Source of the DNA: Gonium pectorale
Taxonomy: Eukaryota > Chlorophyta > Chlorophyceae > Chlamydomonadales > Volvocaceae
Direction of reading: 5' to 3'
Length of the DNA: 64,000 nucleotides
Assembly: GCA_001584585.1 (NCBI GenBank)
Contig: LSYV01000012.1
Coordinates: forward strand, 270,115 to 334,114
Shown piece after piece: positions 44,284 to 56,700 of this stretch. The notes beneath the pieces were generated by a model. That model had not been told where the DNA came from. It did no database searches and was given only the letters and a program-made list of their open reading frames with translations. The position numbers and the translations under genes were made by a program. Position 1 is the first letter of the stretch. Each line of letters begins with the position of its first letter.

Positions 44284-47200
44284 GCGGCGGGCTCCGGGGG
44301 AGAAAGAGAGAGCGTGTGTGTTCTATATGATGTATACGATCCATGTGAGAGGGGGAGAGTGTGCTTGTGTGCTGAGGGTGCAACATCCGTGCTCGGGCGT
44401 TTACAGAGATAGTCAGGCGAGGGAGCGGTCAAGCAAAGTGTGTGTGCGGGTGTGTATACGCGTGCGATGCGTTGTGAGTCACAACTTGTGACATCTCTGG
44501 GCGGACGGTGACCAAGGGCGCGAACAACCCAAAGGTGAGGCCGCCTCGACGATCTTCGGCAGCGGAGGGCGCGAGGGGCCGCGGTCCCCTCCCCCCTTCG
44601 CTCAACCTCAAGCGCCGGCCTGCATTTGCCGATGTGGTCCTGTCTGTCTCAGGCAGCATGGCAGGAGCTGGCATGCGTGGGCTGCGCTCCCGGGCAAGCG
44701 CCGCCAGGCTCCTAGCGGGCCAGCTGGTTTGGGGGCGCCTGGCACCCGGCGGGCTGATGTCCCGTTGTGCTGTGCTGTGCGTGCCAGGGCACAGGCGGCG
44801 GGTCGATGGTGCCCGTATCCAGTGGGCGGTCGACGTCTGCCCGGACGGTGGGTGTGTCGCACGAGATGGGGGGCTCGAGGGTCCTTGCCTCGCCGCTTCG
44901 AGCGGCGGTTAGGTGGCATCGAAGCAGCATGCCGTTGAGGCACTGTCGTGCGAACAAACAGGCGCTTGCGCATCACACGGTACCTGGCGTGTGCCGGGAC
45001 GGGCTTTAGGCATGCAGCGGGACGACTATGAGCATGGCGTCGGTGCATGCCGACCAGAGTCGTATGGTGGAGACAGAGAGCTTGCAGCCGGTCCGGACCT
45101 ATCCGTGTACGAATGACGGCATAAAACGTGAATAAAAAAGAGAAACCTGCATAGAAAGAGGGAGCCCGCCTCTACGGCCATACACGCCCGAAGGCGCGAC
45201 GTTTCCAATAGGGCGGGCGGGTACAGAGCAAGACATGTGACGTTCGTCCCGTCCCCCAAAAGCCCGAATGAAGGTTTGTTCGAGGTCTCGAAACGGTGAC
45301 CTGCCAAGATGCGCGCCGCTTGACACATGATATGTGCGCGTCTTGTGAGTGGCGTTTGGTTGAGCAGAGGCAGCCGGGCTGCGGGCGTGCAGGTTGTGAG
45401 CGGTCTCCCATGCCGCAGCTTCGGGGGCATGCGGCACCGGCGGTACAGGACTTGGCACAGATTGGTATACTGCAGGCTGGAGATTCTCTGTGTATTGAGG
45501 GCTCATGACTGCGGCACGTGGAATCCCGGAGTTGAACGCAGTAGGTATGAATGGTACGGCTCGCTAAAAGGCATGACTGGCGCGATGCAAGTGTATGTTT
45601 ACTACGACGTTCAGCGATCGCTTGTGGCGACGTTGAGCGAAGGGGAGCGGCAGGATGCCCGGCATACATAGTCCGTGCTGAGAACTGCCCTGTTCTTTAC
45701 ATCGTACAACCGCCGGTGTTGGAGCGTAGGAGGGTGGCCGTAGGGCTTCTTTCGGCGCTCAACGGGAACGTGGACATTGCAGACCTCTTGACATGATCAA
45801 TGACTGCGTTCGTACGAGAATTGTGCGCATTTGTGATCCTGCGGATCACAACCTACGTCTATGTTGGTGCGGCATGGTACGGGACGAAATCTTCGGTGGG
45901 GCCTCTATTGCTGTGCACTCTGAAGCTCGTGGTTGTAGGGTGCATGGCCACTGTACTTTCAGCAAGCCCGCTGGAGCAGCTGACCCATGGGTCATCTGCC
46001 TTTTAACTAACAAACCTTCATGGATAACATTAGGTATCCGACGTGTTGCTGGTCAATCGTCGACTTCCTCACCATGCCCTTGCGGTGGCGGTAGCAAACG
46101 TGCTCATCACCACCAGTCACGGCGCCCACGGTGCTTGGCACAAAGACAGAAAACCACGCAGGCTAAACACGCCGAGCAGCTCACCCGCCTCGACGAGTCC
46201 CCCGTGGCACCGGACTGGTCATACCAACCTGCAGGATGACACGAAACCATATGTTGATTCCACCTATCTGATTCGCACACGCCAGAAGAAGTACCAGCGG
46301 CCTGGGCCTGTCCAGTGCCACAAAAAACAACGCAGCCCCACTGCACTCAGCCTCACCCGGCAACGAAGCGCCACCACCCAACCGCACCATACAGCCCTTA
46401 CGCTGGATCTATAGCCCAATTCCGTGCAAATGCGCGGAAAGCTGCACGGTATTGCTTAGTTAGCGGTACACCACTCACAAACAGGTCGGTCTGCGAATGA
46501 CGGCACGAATTGAGCATCAGCAAGCGATAACCCCATGCCAGCGAGGCCTCCTCAATCAGGTGCTGCAGACGCCGCCGCCAGATATGCCTGGCGCTGTCAG
46601 AGGTAAAGAGTTCAACACAATTGTTCATATGCGCCCTTCCTATTGGCAACTGGACACATGTGCGCCATGGGTACGTATCCCACACATTTTATCGCCAGCG
46701 GCCTGAGACTCTACGCCTGTGTCCTACCTTCTACACGAGTCCTCCCCGCATCCTAACTCGAAATGCCTAAGCTGAACAGTACTATCGTGTCGTGCCTGCC
46801 ATCCTACTTCGTCCAGACGCACGACATTAATGTCACCTTCCGTCCATCCGTTGCGTGTGCCCGCACCACGGCTGCACGATTGCAGGGGCGCACCGTTCTT
46901 CCGACTGGCGAGTAGCCAAGCAACGCAGCAGCAGCCGACTTCACTGTGTGAACCGCATCCAGCGCGTTCGCACGGCATGGCAGGACACTCCAAAGCCAGG
47001 CGCACTACCCTGAAGGCAGGAGCCGGCCACGAGCTCTGTCCCCGAGACGGTTCCAGACGGTTCCCTAGGTTCAAGGGCTGGCTGCGCGGCCCAAAGCCGC
47101 CTGTCGATAGATGAACAGCCGAGACGCGGCGGCAGCGTGGCAGCACCCAGCCTCAACATTGACACGCATGGCCGCAGGGGCGCAACAGACCCGTGATTGA

Positions 47201-47321
47201 CCAGCAGCCACATGTCACACACGCCGCGCCCTCATGTGCATGGGGAGCCAAGCGCCATGCAGGTGACGTTGGGGGAGTGCTCTGCTCGGCCTTACTCCAT
47301 CCCTCGTCCGTGTAAAAGAAG
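44284..47321. other. 3-kb convergent spacer, no gene recognised
   Basis: No open frame here has family signals or splice structure. The region is AT-richer than genes in the window. It should include the channel's 3' UTR on the left and that of the SAP30 gene on the right. The nearest minus-strand TGTAA is at 45698-45702, too far from the SAP30 stop to assign with confidence. An A-rich stretch (gaataaaaaagagaaacc) lies near 45130. Confidence 0.4.
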
Positions 47322-47929
47322 CTAGCCCTGCTTCGCTCGCCGAGCAAGCTCGTTCCGCCGCTGCATAGTCGTCACGAAGGCTGTAATCACTTTCACCTCG
47401 TCGCTGACGTTCTGAATTGGCACCGCAAGCACAAAGGGTTAGCGTCGACAGGTGCAAGAGGTGCATCCCTGGCATACCATCCTCGCGCTTGTGCAAGCAC
47501 GCCCATGCCGCAGTGTCCATGCAAATGACGCCTATGCAACGTCACGCGTGACAGGTGCCCTTGGTATCTAGCGTTGCACGACGCCTGCGCCCGGGAGTGC
47601 TGATCCCCTGTCCCAGCTCGCGCGAAAGGGCCCCCGCACCTGCGCCGCGAAGTGTCGGGTGACCGCCGCCACGAGCTGCTCCTTAGTAGCAGTCTGAGGC
47701 ACGCCCGCCTGTGCAGCCACGGCGTATAGAAGCGCTATGTTGGCAAGCCCATGCCCCCGCTCCCAGAGCCCTCCAGAGGACCGCTTACCAGCTTGTGCAC
47801 GCGCAGATAGCGTTTGAGGGCGTTGATGTCAAGTTTGCCAAAGTTTACACGAGGCCGCACAGCGAGGGGCGCTGGCCCGGCAGCTGCCACAGTGGGCGTC
47901 CGTTTCCTTCCTGCGCCATTTTGCTCCAT
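47322..47929 (-). CDS. SAP30-like Sin3-binding protein, 99 residues
   Basis: Exons 47929-47789, 47708-47640 and 47411-47322 (300 nt). All joints are phase 0, with donors CTG|GTAAGC and CAG|GTGCGG. The protein is MEQNGAGRKR, a short linker, then VNFGKLDINALKRYLRVHKL, TKEQLVAAVTRHFAAQ and VSDEVKVITAFV. This matches the order and spacing of the SAP30 Sin3-binding domain (a leucine/tyrosine helix, then a K-EQL...V.RHF helix, then an E..VI..F helix). In animals and fungi SAP30 bridges Sin3 to histone deacetylase Rpd3/HDAC1. Here, as in plants, only the Sin3-binding domain is present and the zinc finger of animal SAP30 is missing. A role in a nuclear Sin3-HDAC repressor complex is inferred. It is divergent from the MFS gene. 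No open frame over 70 codons covers the whole gene, so it is easily missed. Confidence 0.85.
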
Positions 47930-48726
47930 GCCTCGGGCTCACTGCCTACCAACTCAGGCACTCAAGGATAAACGATTGCAACCTGGAACCGAAACACAAG
48001 AGGGCGTCGTTCAGTCGTGCGGGTCGAGCAACTTGCCAGGCAACTAGTGCTGAATTGTGCACTTATACGCGGCAGGAGTGACTCTACTGTCCTGTAGCGA
48101 GCGCAGGCCAGGCACAAACAGTCCGGCAGCGGTAGTTTTGGCGCCGTAGAGTCTGACCTCGGCAAGTAACACGTTGAACGCAAGTAGTGGTGTCCATTCA
48201 GGGTGATCGTGATTGGATCGGCTTCGGGTGACTTCGGGTGACTTCTTGGGACGGATAAGGCTGGGCAAGACCCTGCATGGCGGGTCCATGGGACCAGTCG
48301 ACGGGCCGGTCGTGAAGTAAAGCCTCCCATGGACGTCTAATGTCTGCCTCCTCCATCTGAAGCAATCAGCGGAATCAATGTGCCGCATTCTGTGGTAGTT
48401 GGGGTCCCCCCTGCTAGAGCTTTTGGTCCCCGCCAGCTTCGCACCCCCTTCGCTGGCCTGCCGGCCCACCCCATGCACCGCTTAGACCTAAGTTGCCCTA
48501 TGGACCCGTCCGATGGCCTGCTGGGCCTTCCGGATCTTGAACTCTACTTAACTCTGAAAGTTGAGACCCGCCATCGCGTCCAGCGGGTTTGTCCTTTCGA
48601 CACGCCCATGGCTTGGGCCCCCCTATCAACCACACGCTCCACTCCGGCGCCATCCATTCGCAGAGGGCACCAGACGTGGTGGCGCGCAGCCGACTCATCA
48701 GGCGACAAGAGGAGGCCACACCCCGC
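47930..48726. promoter_or_regulatory. Spacer between divergent SAP30-like and MFS genes
   Basis: About 0.8 kb with no supportable exon. A direct repeat of cttcgggtga occurs twice in tandem near 48223-48243. The MFS frame is open upstream of its first ATG back to 48589, so a longer 5' end cannot be excluded. Confidence 0.35.
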
Positions 48727-51700
48727 ATGGCGCCACGCGCTCAGCGTCAGCCCCTGCTGCACTCGTCCGCTGCGTACCAGGCCCTCGTGTACGGCAATGT
48801 TGTACTTTACTCGATATGCTGGATGGCCCAGGTGCGTGCGTGCATGCTACACCGCACAATGCCGTACACAGTAGCTTCTGCGTACTCCCGGCCGCTTCCA
48901 GCTCCGCGTGCGCTCCCTTGCCGAACTGGCTAGGCGCCTGCTACGCCGTAACTCGTGGACGAGCTGACAGAGCCTCCCCTGCGAAACTACCCGTGAATCC
49001 CACCAGGCTGTGCAGGATGTACGCATTTCAGTGTCGCACTCCCCCCGCGTGCCCGCCCCATATGTGTCTCCGCCATCCCCTCCGTCCCGCTCCAGGTGCC
49101 CGTTATGCCGTACCTGGTGGACAAGCTGGGAGCCGCCGGGAGCTCCCAGTACGCCCGCCTGCAGACAGTGTTCTCGGCCGTGCAGTTCGTGGGAGGGCTC
49201 ATATCGGGTGGGTGAGGGGCAGGGTGCGGCCATCACGCGGGGAACCCCGAGCAGCGACTGCGCACCGTCTCGGGCTGTGTGTCCCTGCCTGGGTAACCAA
49301 CAACAGCGTCCATGTGCCCCTGGCCCGCCGATGGACCGCTATGACGCTTCCCGGCCCGCTGCGTCCCGCGGAATGCCGAAGCCCGGCGCTGATCCGTGCA
49401 GATAGCGGACACCTTGCTTTTGGACCCCACGTTTCACATGGGCCTCAAACCCCTTGTTCCACTCCACGGCTCCAATCTTGCGTACCTGTTTCAACCGTGT
49501 CCGTGTGCACCCAAGGCCCGCTGATGGACCGCTACGGGGGGCGCTTCCTGCTGGCCGTGTCATTCGCCGCCAGCATGGCCTGCTACGGCCTCACCGCCAG
49601 CGCCTCCAACCTGTGGATGCTGTACCTGTCGCGGCTCCCCACAGTGCTGCAGGTGGGGCCGAGGGCGGTTTTCTCAAACACCGGGGTGGGATGGGTGTTA
49701 TACACGGGATGGTGTGGCCATGCAGACGTCTGTGGGGATGGATAGCACATAGCAGGTAGGGAGGCACAATGAGGGTTTGCCGATGGAAGGAGACAGGGAG
49801 GGGAGTGCTGTGCATTAATGGCAGGCAGGTCGGCGGTGCTCCTTGCCTCCCTCCCGCTCCCTCGCGCGCACCCCCGGAACCCACCCCTCGACGGGACGGC
49901 ATGCGCCCCAGGCCTCTCTTGCAAGACCGTCTTTCGATCCTCTGACCCCTCGACGCGCGCCGGGCGGCAACGGGGTGGCGCGGCAACGGAAGGCTTACCT
50001 AGTGACACCACTTTCCAACCCCTGCGCCCACATCACATTGACGCCCTCAGCATGCGGTGCTGGCGGCTCGCGCCATCGTCACCCAGCTCTCCAGCGAGGA
50101 CGACCGAGCCCGGGTGCTGGGCTACGTCGCGGTCTCGTACAGCGTGGGCTTCACGGTGGGGCCCGCGATCGGCGGCCTGCTGAGCTCGGTCTCCCTGCAG
50201 TTCGCGGCATGGGTGGCGACCCTAGGGTCGGCCCTCAGTCTTGCGACGGTCCTGCTTCTGCTGCCAGGTAGGAGGCGTCGCCAGGGCTGGGAGCCACGCT
50301 CGTACCCGTACCCGTACCCGTACATTGGGCTATGCTTTGCAATTGGGATACACGACTTGCGTTTGCGCCGGCATGCCCGGAGGGCGATCGCGATCATGTC
50401 CCTTACTTGCTGCCCTGCATGCCGTACTGGCAACTCGCAAGGCTGCCCGGATTGAATTGCCGCTGGGTCTGCCTGCACACGTCCCGAGCTGCAATTGCCC
50501 CATGTGCCGGCGGCATCCTCGCAGACCTGCCCCAGAACACGGGCGCGGGGCACGAGCACCAGCCGGGGGCCGCAGCTGGGAACGGGTCTGCGCACCACGC
50601 TGGCGAGCAGCGGGTGGCCAAGGACGGCACGTCGTCTGATGGCATTGGCGGAGAGCAGCGCAAGGGCGGAGGGCTCCGGCACATGCTGATGGCGTTTGTC
50701 GAGGTGAGGAGGGCTGTCTTTGGCGCGCGAGCTGCGAGGTTCCACTGTCAGGTTCCCCTGCTGGCTGCGTCCCCCGGGCAGCCAATGCCTAGCGGAGCTT
50801 CATGCCGACAGCTGAAACAGTCGTCTTGGACCCCGTGTTTGTGACCAGTCGTCACCCCGATGCTCCGCGCCCAGGTGGCGCGGCGCCCCGGCCTGCCCTC
50901 GCTGCTGGCTGGCAAGGTGCTGGTAGGCCTGGGGGGTGCTGTGTACACCTCCATGTTCCCGGTGCTGCTGCAGCGGCGGTATGGACTGGATCCAAAGCTT
51001 AACGGAATGGTCATGTCGTACGTGGGCGTGCTGCTTCTCGCGGGTAGGTGCTTGGTGGTTTAGGGAAGGGCGGGGAAGGTTGGAAAGGGTGGCGCGGGTG
51101 GGAGAGTTGCGTGGGGAGGGTTGTGGGTCCATGGGTTCATAGTAGAGGGCGACGATTGCGGGATCCGCAGGATGGCCGTGCGCGCTGGGCTAGTCCAACA
51201 GCCAGGAGGCACCCCGTCGTAGCGTACATCCGCATAGGCTTGTGGGGAGGATGCGAACAGGGTGCTTAGGGCAAGGCTGATTTGTTCTGGATCATGTCTG
51301 GGCCCTTCTAGGACCCGCGCTGCCAGCCGCGCTCACGCCCCTCTCCCCACCTCCAGGCCAGGGTCTGCTAGTGGGGCCGGTTATTGCTGCTCTGGGGGAG
51401 CCCCGCACCGAGCTGCTCTGCGTCGGGGCTCTGGTGGCCACTTATGCCGTACTGGCGGGTGAGGCCTTGCTGACGGCTCCCGGACACGCTCAATCCTCCC
51501 CTCCGCGGTCGCCGTATCTGCGCACAGCCTGTGGGTTGTAACGGCCCCTCACTTTCTGTACCTGAGTGGGCACGCGAATAACTGTAAGCCGCCCGATCTT
51601 CCATTGCTGTCGCCATCTGGCAGGCGGAACGTGACCTGTCTTTCCCTGAATGCCCTCTACAACCTTCCCCAAGGCCCCTGCAATCAAATCCTCATCCAAT

Positions 51701-52369
51701 GGCCTTGTCCCCTCCATTGCCATTTGCCGTCTTTGCCTACAGGCTGCGGCAGCCTGTGGCAGGTGCTGGTCCTCATGGTGCCCCTCAGCCTGGCCGGAAT
51801 GCTGTACAACAACGCCAGCACGTCACGGCTCACAAAGGTGGGTATTGGTGGTCGGTCTTGGTGGCAGTGGTCTTGGTGGTCGGTGTTACCTGTACGACAG
51901 ATGTACGGCGGCTCAGCATGCTCGTGAATTGGTCGCTGTCGGGAGCTCGGCCCATAAGTTCAGACCAGCGACTGCCGGCTGACGCTCGAGATGTCAACCG
52001 ATGTAAAATGCGTAATACCGCTCAACGCCGGCGCGACTCATGGCAGCTGAACCCCAACTCGGGCGCCTCCCTTTTCGACAGGCGGTACTGCCTCAGCAGC
52101 GCGGTACGGCGCTGGCTGTCGACATGTCATTCAGCAGCGGGGTCCGCATGCTCAGCCCCGCGCTGGGCTCAGCCGCCTTCGACCAGCTGGGGCACCGCTC
52201 CGTGCCCGCGCTCTCGGCCGCTCTGGTCGGCTGCTTCCTGCTTGCCGTACAGCTGGGCATCTTCGCGATACCTGTCAGAGAAGGACGAGGCGGTGCGGGG
52301 TCCGAGGAAGGCACACGGAATGAGGGTGAGGGCGAGGCAAGGGACGATGAGAAGGAGAAGGCGGAGTAA
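48727..52369 (+). CDS. Major facilitator superfamily transporter, SLC22A18/TetA-like, 467 residues
   Basis: Exons: 48727-48831, 49096-49207, 49516-49652, 50051-50267, 50525-50703, 50875-51043, 51357-51458, 51743-51837 and 52082-52369 (1404 nt, phases agree). About twelve hydrophobic segments are spread over the exons. The loop after the second helix has the MFS signature GPLMDRYGGRF (G-x3-D-R-x-G-x-R). ARAIVTQLSSEDDRARVLGY and VGPAIGGLLSS match the tetracycline-resistance/SLC22A18 branch of drug:proton antiporters. The second half repeats the pattern (PSLLAGKVLVGLG, AVLPQQRGTALAVDMSF). Exon 5 encodes the poorly conserved Gly/His-rich central cytosolic loop, and the C-terminus is a charged tail rich in Glu/Arg/Lys. 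The substrate is unknown. The start was taken at the first ATG before the first helix. Confidence 0.85.
50301..50323 (+). repeat. CCCGTA hexamer tandem repeat in MFS intron 4
   Basis: Nearly four head-to-tail copies of a 6-bp unit (cgtacc). Small, intronic, probably a slippage product. Confidence 0.95.
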
Positions 52370-53735
52370 GCGCGTGACTTGTGTGGTGCTGAAGGGATGT
52401 ATGGGTCTGGAAGGGTCCGAGCCGCCTAGAAGGGCTCCGCCGCCTGCGGTCGTATGGCGCATGGGTTGGTGCCTGCGCCGCGCCTGTGCGGGCGCCCTGT
52501 CGGTCCTGCTCACTGCTCGCGTGCTGCTTGGGACCTGTGACGCCCAGCTGCCGCCCAGCTGCGGCGGTGGTGCCGTACCGCAGGGCTCGGTGAACACGAC
52601 AGAAAAAAGGTAGAGGCGGCAGAGGAGCAATGGCGGATGCGAAGTGAGGGCGAATGGCTGTGGAGAGGCGGCGGCTGGCCCATGTGGCGGGGAGGATCAA
52701 GGGCAGGGGCGGACCGGCAGTGCCGGGAAAGGAACGGCCCGATGGTCGGCAGATTGCGATGCGGGATCTGAGCGGGCGGCAGCCCCGGCCTTGCGCGGCT
52801 CGCTGTTGCAAGGGGCGCATTTGCCTGCCGGCTCGTGTGTGCACATCGAGGAGTACGCGTGCGCAGTGTGCATGTTCGAGAACCCTGTGCCGAGAACCGT
52901 TATTTGCTTATGACTACGAGATGTACTAATCGAGGTGTCGTGCGCATGGCGCCGTGCGCCTTTTGAGGCGGTACGGCGGACATCCGGCAGGGCAGTGCAA
53001 AGAACACCTCCAGCCCTGCTGCAGCTTCATGGTGGTGAGAATCTTGACTGGGGGATGAACGGAGGTGGAATGGCCCCAAGAAACCTTGACTGGCATCGAC
53101 TGAAGGGTGGCACGCTGGCACCCGCAGCCAGGCCCTTGCGTTGCGTGACTGAACCTTCAGTGTGGCTGCCGGCCGGCTGTGAGTGTGCGTACGACAGGCT
53201 GCCTTGGGACTGGCCGAGCTGCCCCGCTGCCCAGTTGCGCTGCTGAGAGGCTCGTGGCAAACGAAGAGCGCATGCACAATGCGCTGTCAAGCGAAGGGGC
53301 GTGCGCATTGCCGCGGACTGGTGCGGACAGCTGTAATACAGCCTCAATGTACGCGTTAGGGGTTCCACCAGAAGAACTGGCAGGCCGGGTGTCCCTCCAT
53401 GTATCGCATACGCACGAGGATCCTCGGGTGTACGCTTACTTGGATAGAGTCCAACAGAGCTGCTGTTATCATTTGGGCGAGATAGTGTGGTGGCATCGCA
53501 TGGCAGTTGCGAGCTCAAACTAGAACGTTGTATATGTACGATTGACTTGGGTTTGCAGGACGTACGGTGGGTTGACACGGCAATGGCACGGCCGGTACGT
53601 GGTACGGCAGACCACCGCATATCTAGCGTTTTGCATGTGCACATCCTCTGCTCACCCGCCTGTTCTTTAGCCCAACGCAGCTGGAGGTCTCGTTCCTTAC
53701 CCTCTCCAACTGCTGTGACTCCTCCAGCTGGGCAT
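52370..53735. other. Spacer between MFS stop and Ariadne start
   Basis: These two genes are in the same orientation, the only tandem pair in the window. No further exon was recognised. A plus-strand TGTAA at 53332-53336 (963 nt past the MFS stop) is a plausible end of the MFS transcript, leaving about 400 bp for the Ariadne promoter and 5' UTR. Confidence 0.4.
53332..53336 (+). terminator. Candidate TGTAA polyadenylation signal of the MFS gene
   Basis: TGTAA in the context acagcTGTAAtacagcc, the first clear plus-strand copy after the MFS stop. The distance (963 nt) is long but within the range of algal 3' UTRs. Confidence 0.35.
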
Positions 53736-56700
53736 ATGAGCAGCGTAGTGATGAGGGACGTTGACGATTCCGAGCAAGAGGACAGCGAATATGATGCAAG
53801 CGATGCAAGCTACGAGTATGAGGAAGACAGTGACAGCGGGATGCATCTGGACAACAACACGGACGAAGCGGGACCTTCGACATCAGGAGGGCTAGGGTGG
53901 AGCGTGCTCAACCAAGGTAGAAAGGGCGAGCTGAGACTGCGCGAGCTGATAGGGAGCTGCATGGCTACTTACAAACCAGGTTCGCTGCTGACTGACAACT
54001 AATTTCTGCACGCTTTTGCAGAGGCCATCGTCAGGTTGCAGGTGCGCGCTTGGTCTCCGAGGGGGTCGAAGCGGGGAGGGCGTTAGTTTTGTCAAGGTCT
54101 CGTGACTCGCTTTCGCTGCCTGCAGGCGGAGGCGGTAAATGATGTCGTCAACATTCTCGGCGTAAAGCCGTCCGTGGCAAAGACGGTGCTTATGTTCTTC
54201 CGATGGGACAAGGAGGCGCTCTTGAGTAAGATGCAGCCCCCGCGCGCCTCGTTGCCTTCCCGCCCTTCCTAAAACGCCGCCTGCCCCTCCCCGCCTGCAG
54301 CCAAGGTCGCGGAGCGGGATCCCGACTCGGTGCTGAAGCAGGCGGGAGTGGCCGTGTCGGGCTCGTGCTCAGGTGCGTGTTGCACTCTTCCGCCCTACAG
54401 CCCCGCTCCGCAGCCCGGGCCCCTTTCCCGCACCGCCCAGTCTGCCTCCTCCCCTCAAAACCCTTCTACGTCCACTCGATAACGCGAAACCCGTGTCTGC
54501 TGGACGCTACTGGACCCAACAGGGTGTAGCGGCAGCGGGCCCCCGGGGTCATCCAGCACTTGCCAGGTGTGCTTCACAGAGGTCGAGCCTGGCGAGACGA
54601 CAACCATGGACTGCGGGCACACCTTCTGCAATGAATGCTGGCGGCAACACATCAAAGTGCAGATCGGCGAGGGGCAGGCGCGGACGATACGGTGAGCATG
54701 TGGGGCGTAAGGGTCAAGGCGCAGAGACCGGCAAAACATGGGAGCTGCAGGGGGCTCCAGGGGACGAGGACGCAGTGGGGGCTCCAGGGGACGAGGACGC
54801 AGTGGGGACACACATGCCCTCAATGCAGGTTAAAGAAGGGAAGTGAGGCCTCCAGTGTATGTACAAAGAGAGGTGTTTTGCCCGGTTTCATCTGGGTCAT
54901 CGAATGCTGCCTGCTGATGCTCACCGTCCAGAGTCCCCAGCATGCCACTGCGGGACCGTGAGCTCGCGCGAGGGTGTTGCGGCGTCGGTATGCTGAGCCA
55001 TGTGCTTCTGCGTTACATTCCAGGTCCTTTCTGAATCTCGATCAGTGGACTGAGCGCATTCAAGTATACCTTGTACCCCCTCCGTTTTTACCGAGGCTTG
55101 TCATGTCCCCTTTCCCGTCCCTTCCGCAGTTGCATGTCCCACAAGTGCGGCGTCGTGTGCGATGAGGAGAAGGTGTGCACCCTGCTGCGGAGCAACTCCG
55201 CCTGCACCAGCTGCGCCAGCACAGCCGCCGGGTCAGCCGCCGCAGGCAGCGGCGCCAGCGGCAGCGGCGCCAGCAGCAGCGGCGCCAGCGGCAGTGGAGC
55301 GGGAGCAGCTGGGGCGGCAGGCGCTGGGACGAGCTCTGGGGGCGGCGAGGCGGACGCGCTGTCCAAGTACAAACAGAGCTTGGCCCTGTCTTATGTGGAG
55401 GACAACTCACGGGTAAACTTCTGCCCCAGCGTGCCCTGGTGCGGTCACGCGATACAGGTGCGCGCGCTGCAGCTGATGTGAGCCGAGACACACGAGGGCG
55501 CATCACTAGGGTTATGGATGTGCCCCGATTGGCGTGGCCCTGTGCACGACAGCAGCATGATGGGAGGTGGAACCCCGGAAATGGATGACGGGCGGAGGGA
55601 GGCCTGTATGCGGTGTTGGGGCGAAACGCTGCTTGAGGGGGGCCATGTGTGACAGCTGTCGATGTGGGTCGCCGGGGCGGCCGCACGCTGTGAGCTACGT
55701 CCGGTGCTTGCTACAAGCCAGTGCTGGCCCACACTGCCGGAGTGCTTCAGCGGCGCATGGTTGGCACATGGCCCTCTGGACGCTTCGAGGCGTTGCCGGA
55801 CCTGTGCTGCCGCGTGGCCCAGCTGTTTTTTTATGCGTACTGTGAATGCGTGCTCAGACACGTGCCCAGCTGTGTGCGCGAGCATGCATGGGTGAAAGGG
55901 GCCTTGTGCAGAAGTACCAAGTTTCGCACACTGACCTGTCCTGTCCCTAACTCCCCGTTGACCCCCGTCGACTTGGCGCGAAGGTGGACGGCGACCCGTT
56001 CGTGGAGCCTGAGTGCAAGTGCGGCAAGGTCTTCTGTTTCAAGTGCCTCAAGGACCCGCATACACCCTGCACCTGCAAGATGTAGGTTGGGATAGCAGGC
56101 ATGGATGGGGGCCGGGGCACGGAGCAAGGCTGTTTCCACAGACACGAGTATGCCATTGTGGAAAGATGCTAGCGCTGAAGGGAGCTGGGCGGCAAGGGGG
56201 TCCAAGTCGGCCCCTTGACCTTGCTTGGCCGGCACGGTGGTGCTCCGCGCCTAGCGGCTGGGTTGGTTTGGATGTCCGCCGTTTTGTTTGTCGCCCCATT
56301 CGACCGGCGCATGTCTCCAATGCTTGTCAGCGGCAAGCCTCTTCACAAACTGTGACACCGTCCTTCCTCCTGTCAGGTGGGACGAGTGGGACGAGAAGAT
56401 TCACGGGGACAGCGAGACGCGCAACTGGTTCATGGCCAACACCAAGCCATGCCCCAAGTGCAGCAAGCCGGTCGAGAAGAACGGCGGGTGCAACCTGGTG
56501 ATGTGCAAGTGCGGCCAGGTAGGTGTAAGCACGGACCGGGGCGGGCCGGGCCGGGCGGGGCCAAGCACGAGCCCGGTTCATGCGAGTGCAGGCGGTAGGC
56601 TGTGTGTTGGACAATGCTCACCCCACGGTGAAAAAGCGCCAACGAAAGGCCGCCTTCATCTGGCAGCGCAGGCTATGTGCCTCCCCTTTCCGGCGCCTGC

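Noticed and set aside
50301..50323. Short regular repeat considered as a CRISPR-like array
   Set aside because: It has a 6-bp unit without spacers inside an intron of a eukaryotic gene. It is simple-sequence slippage.
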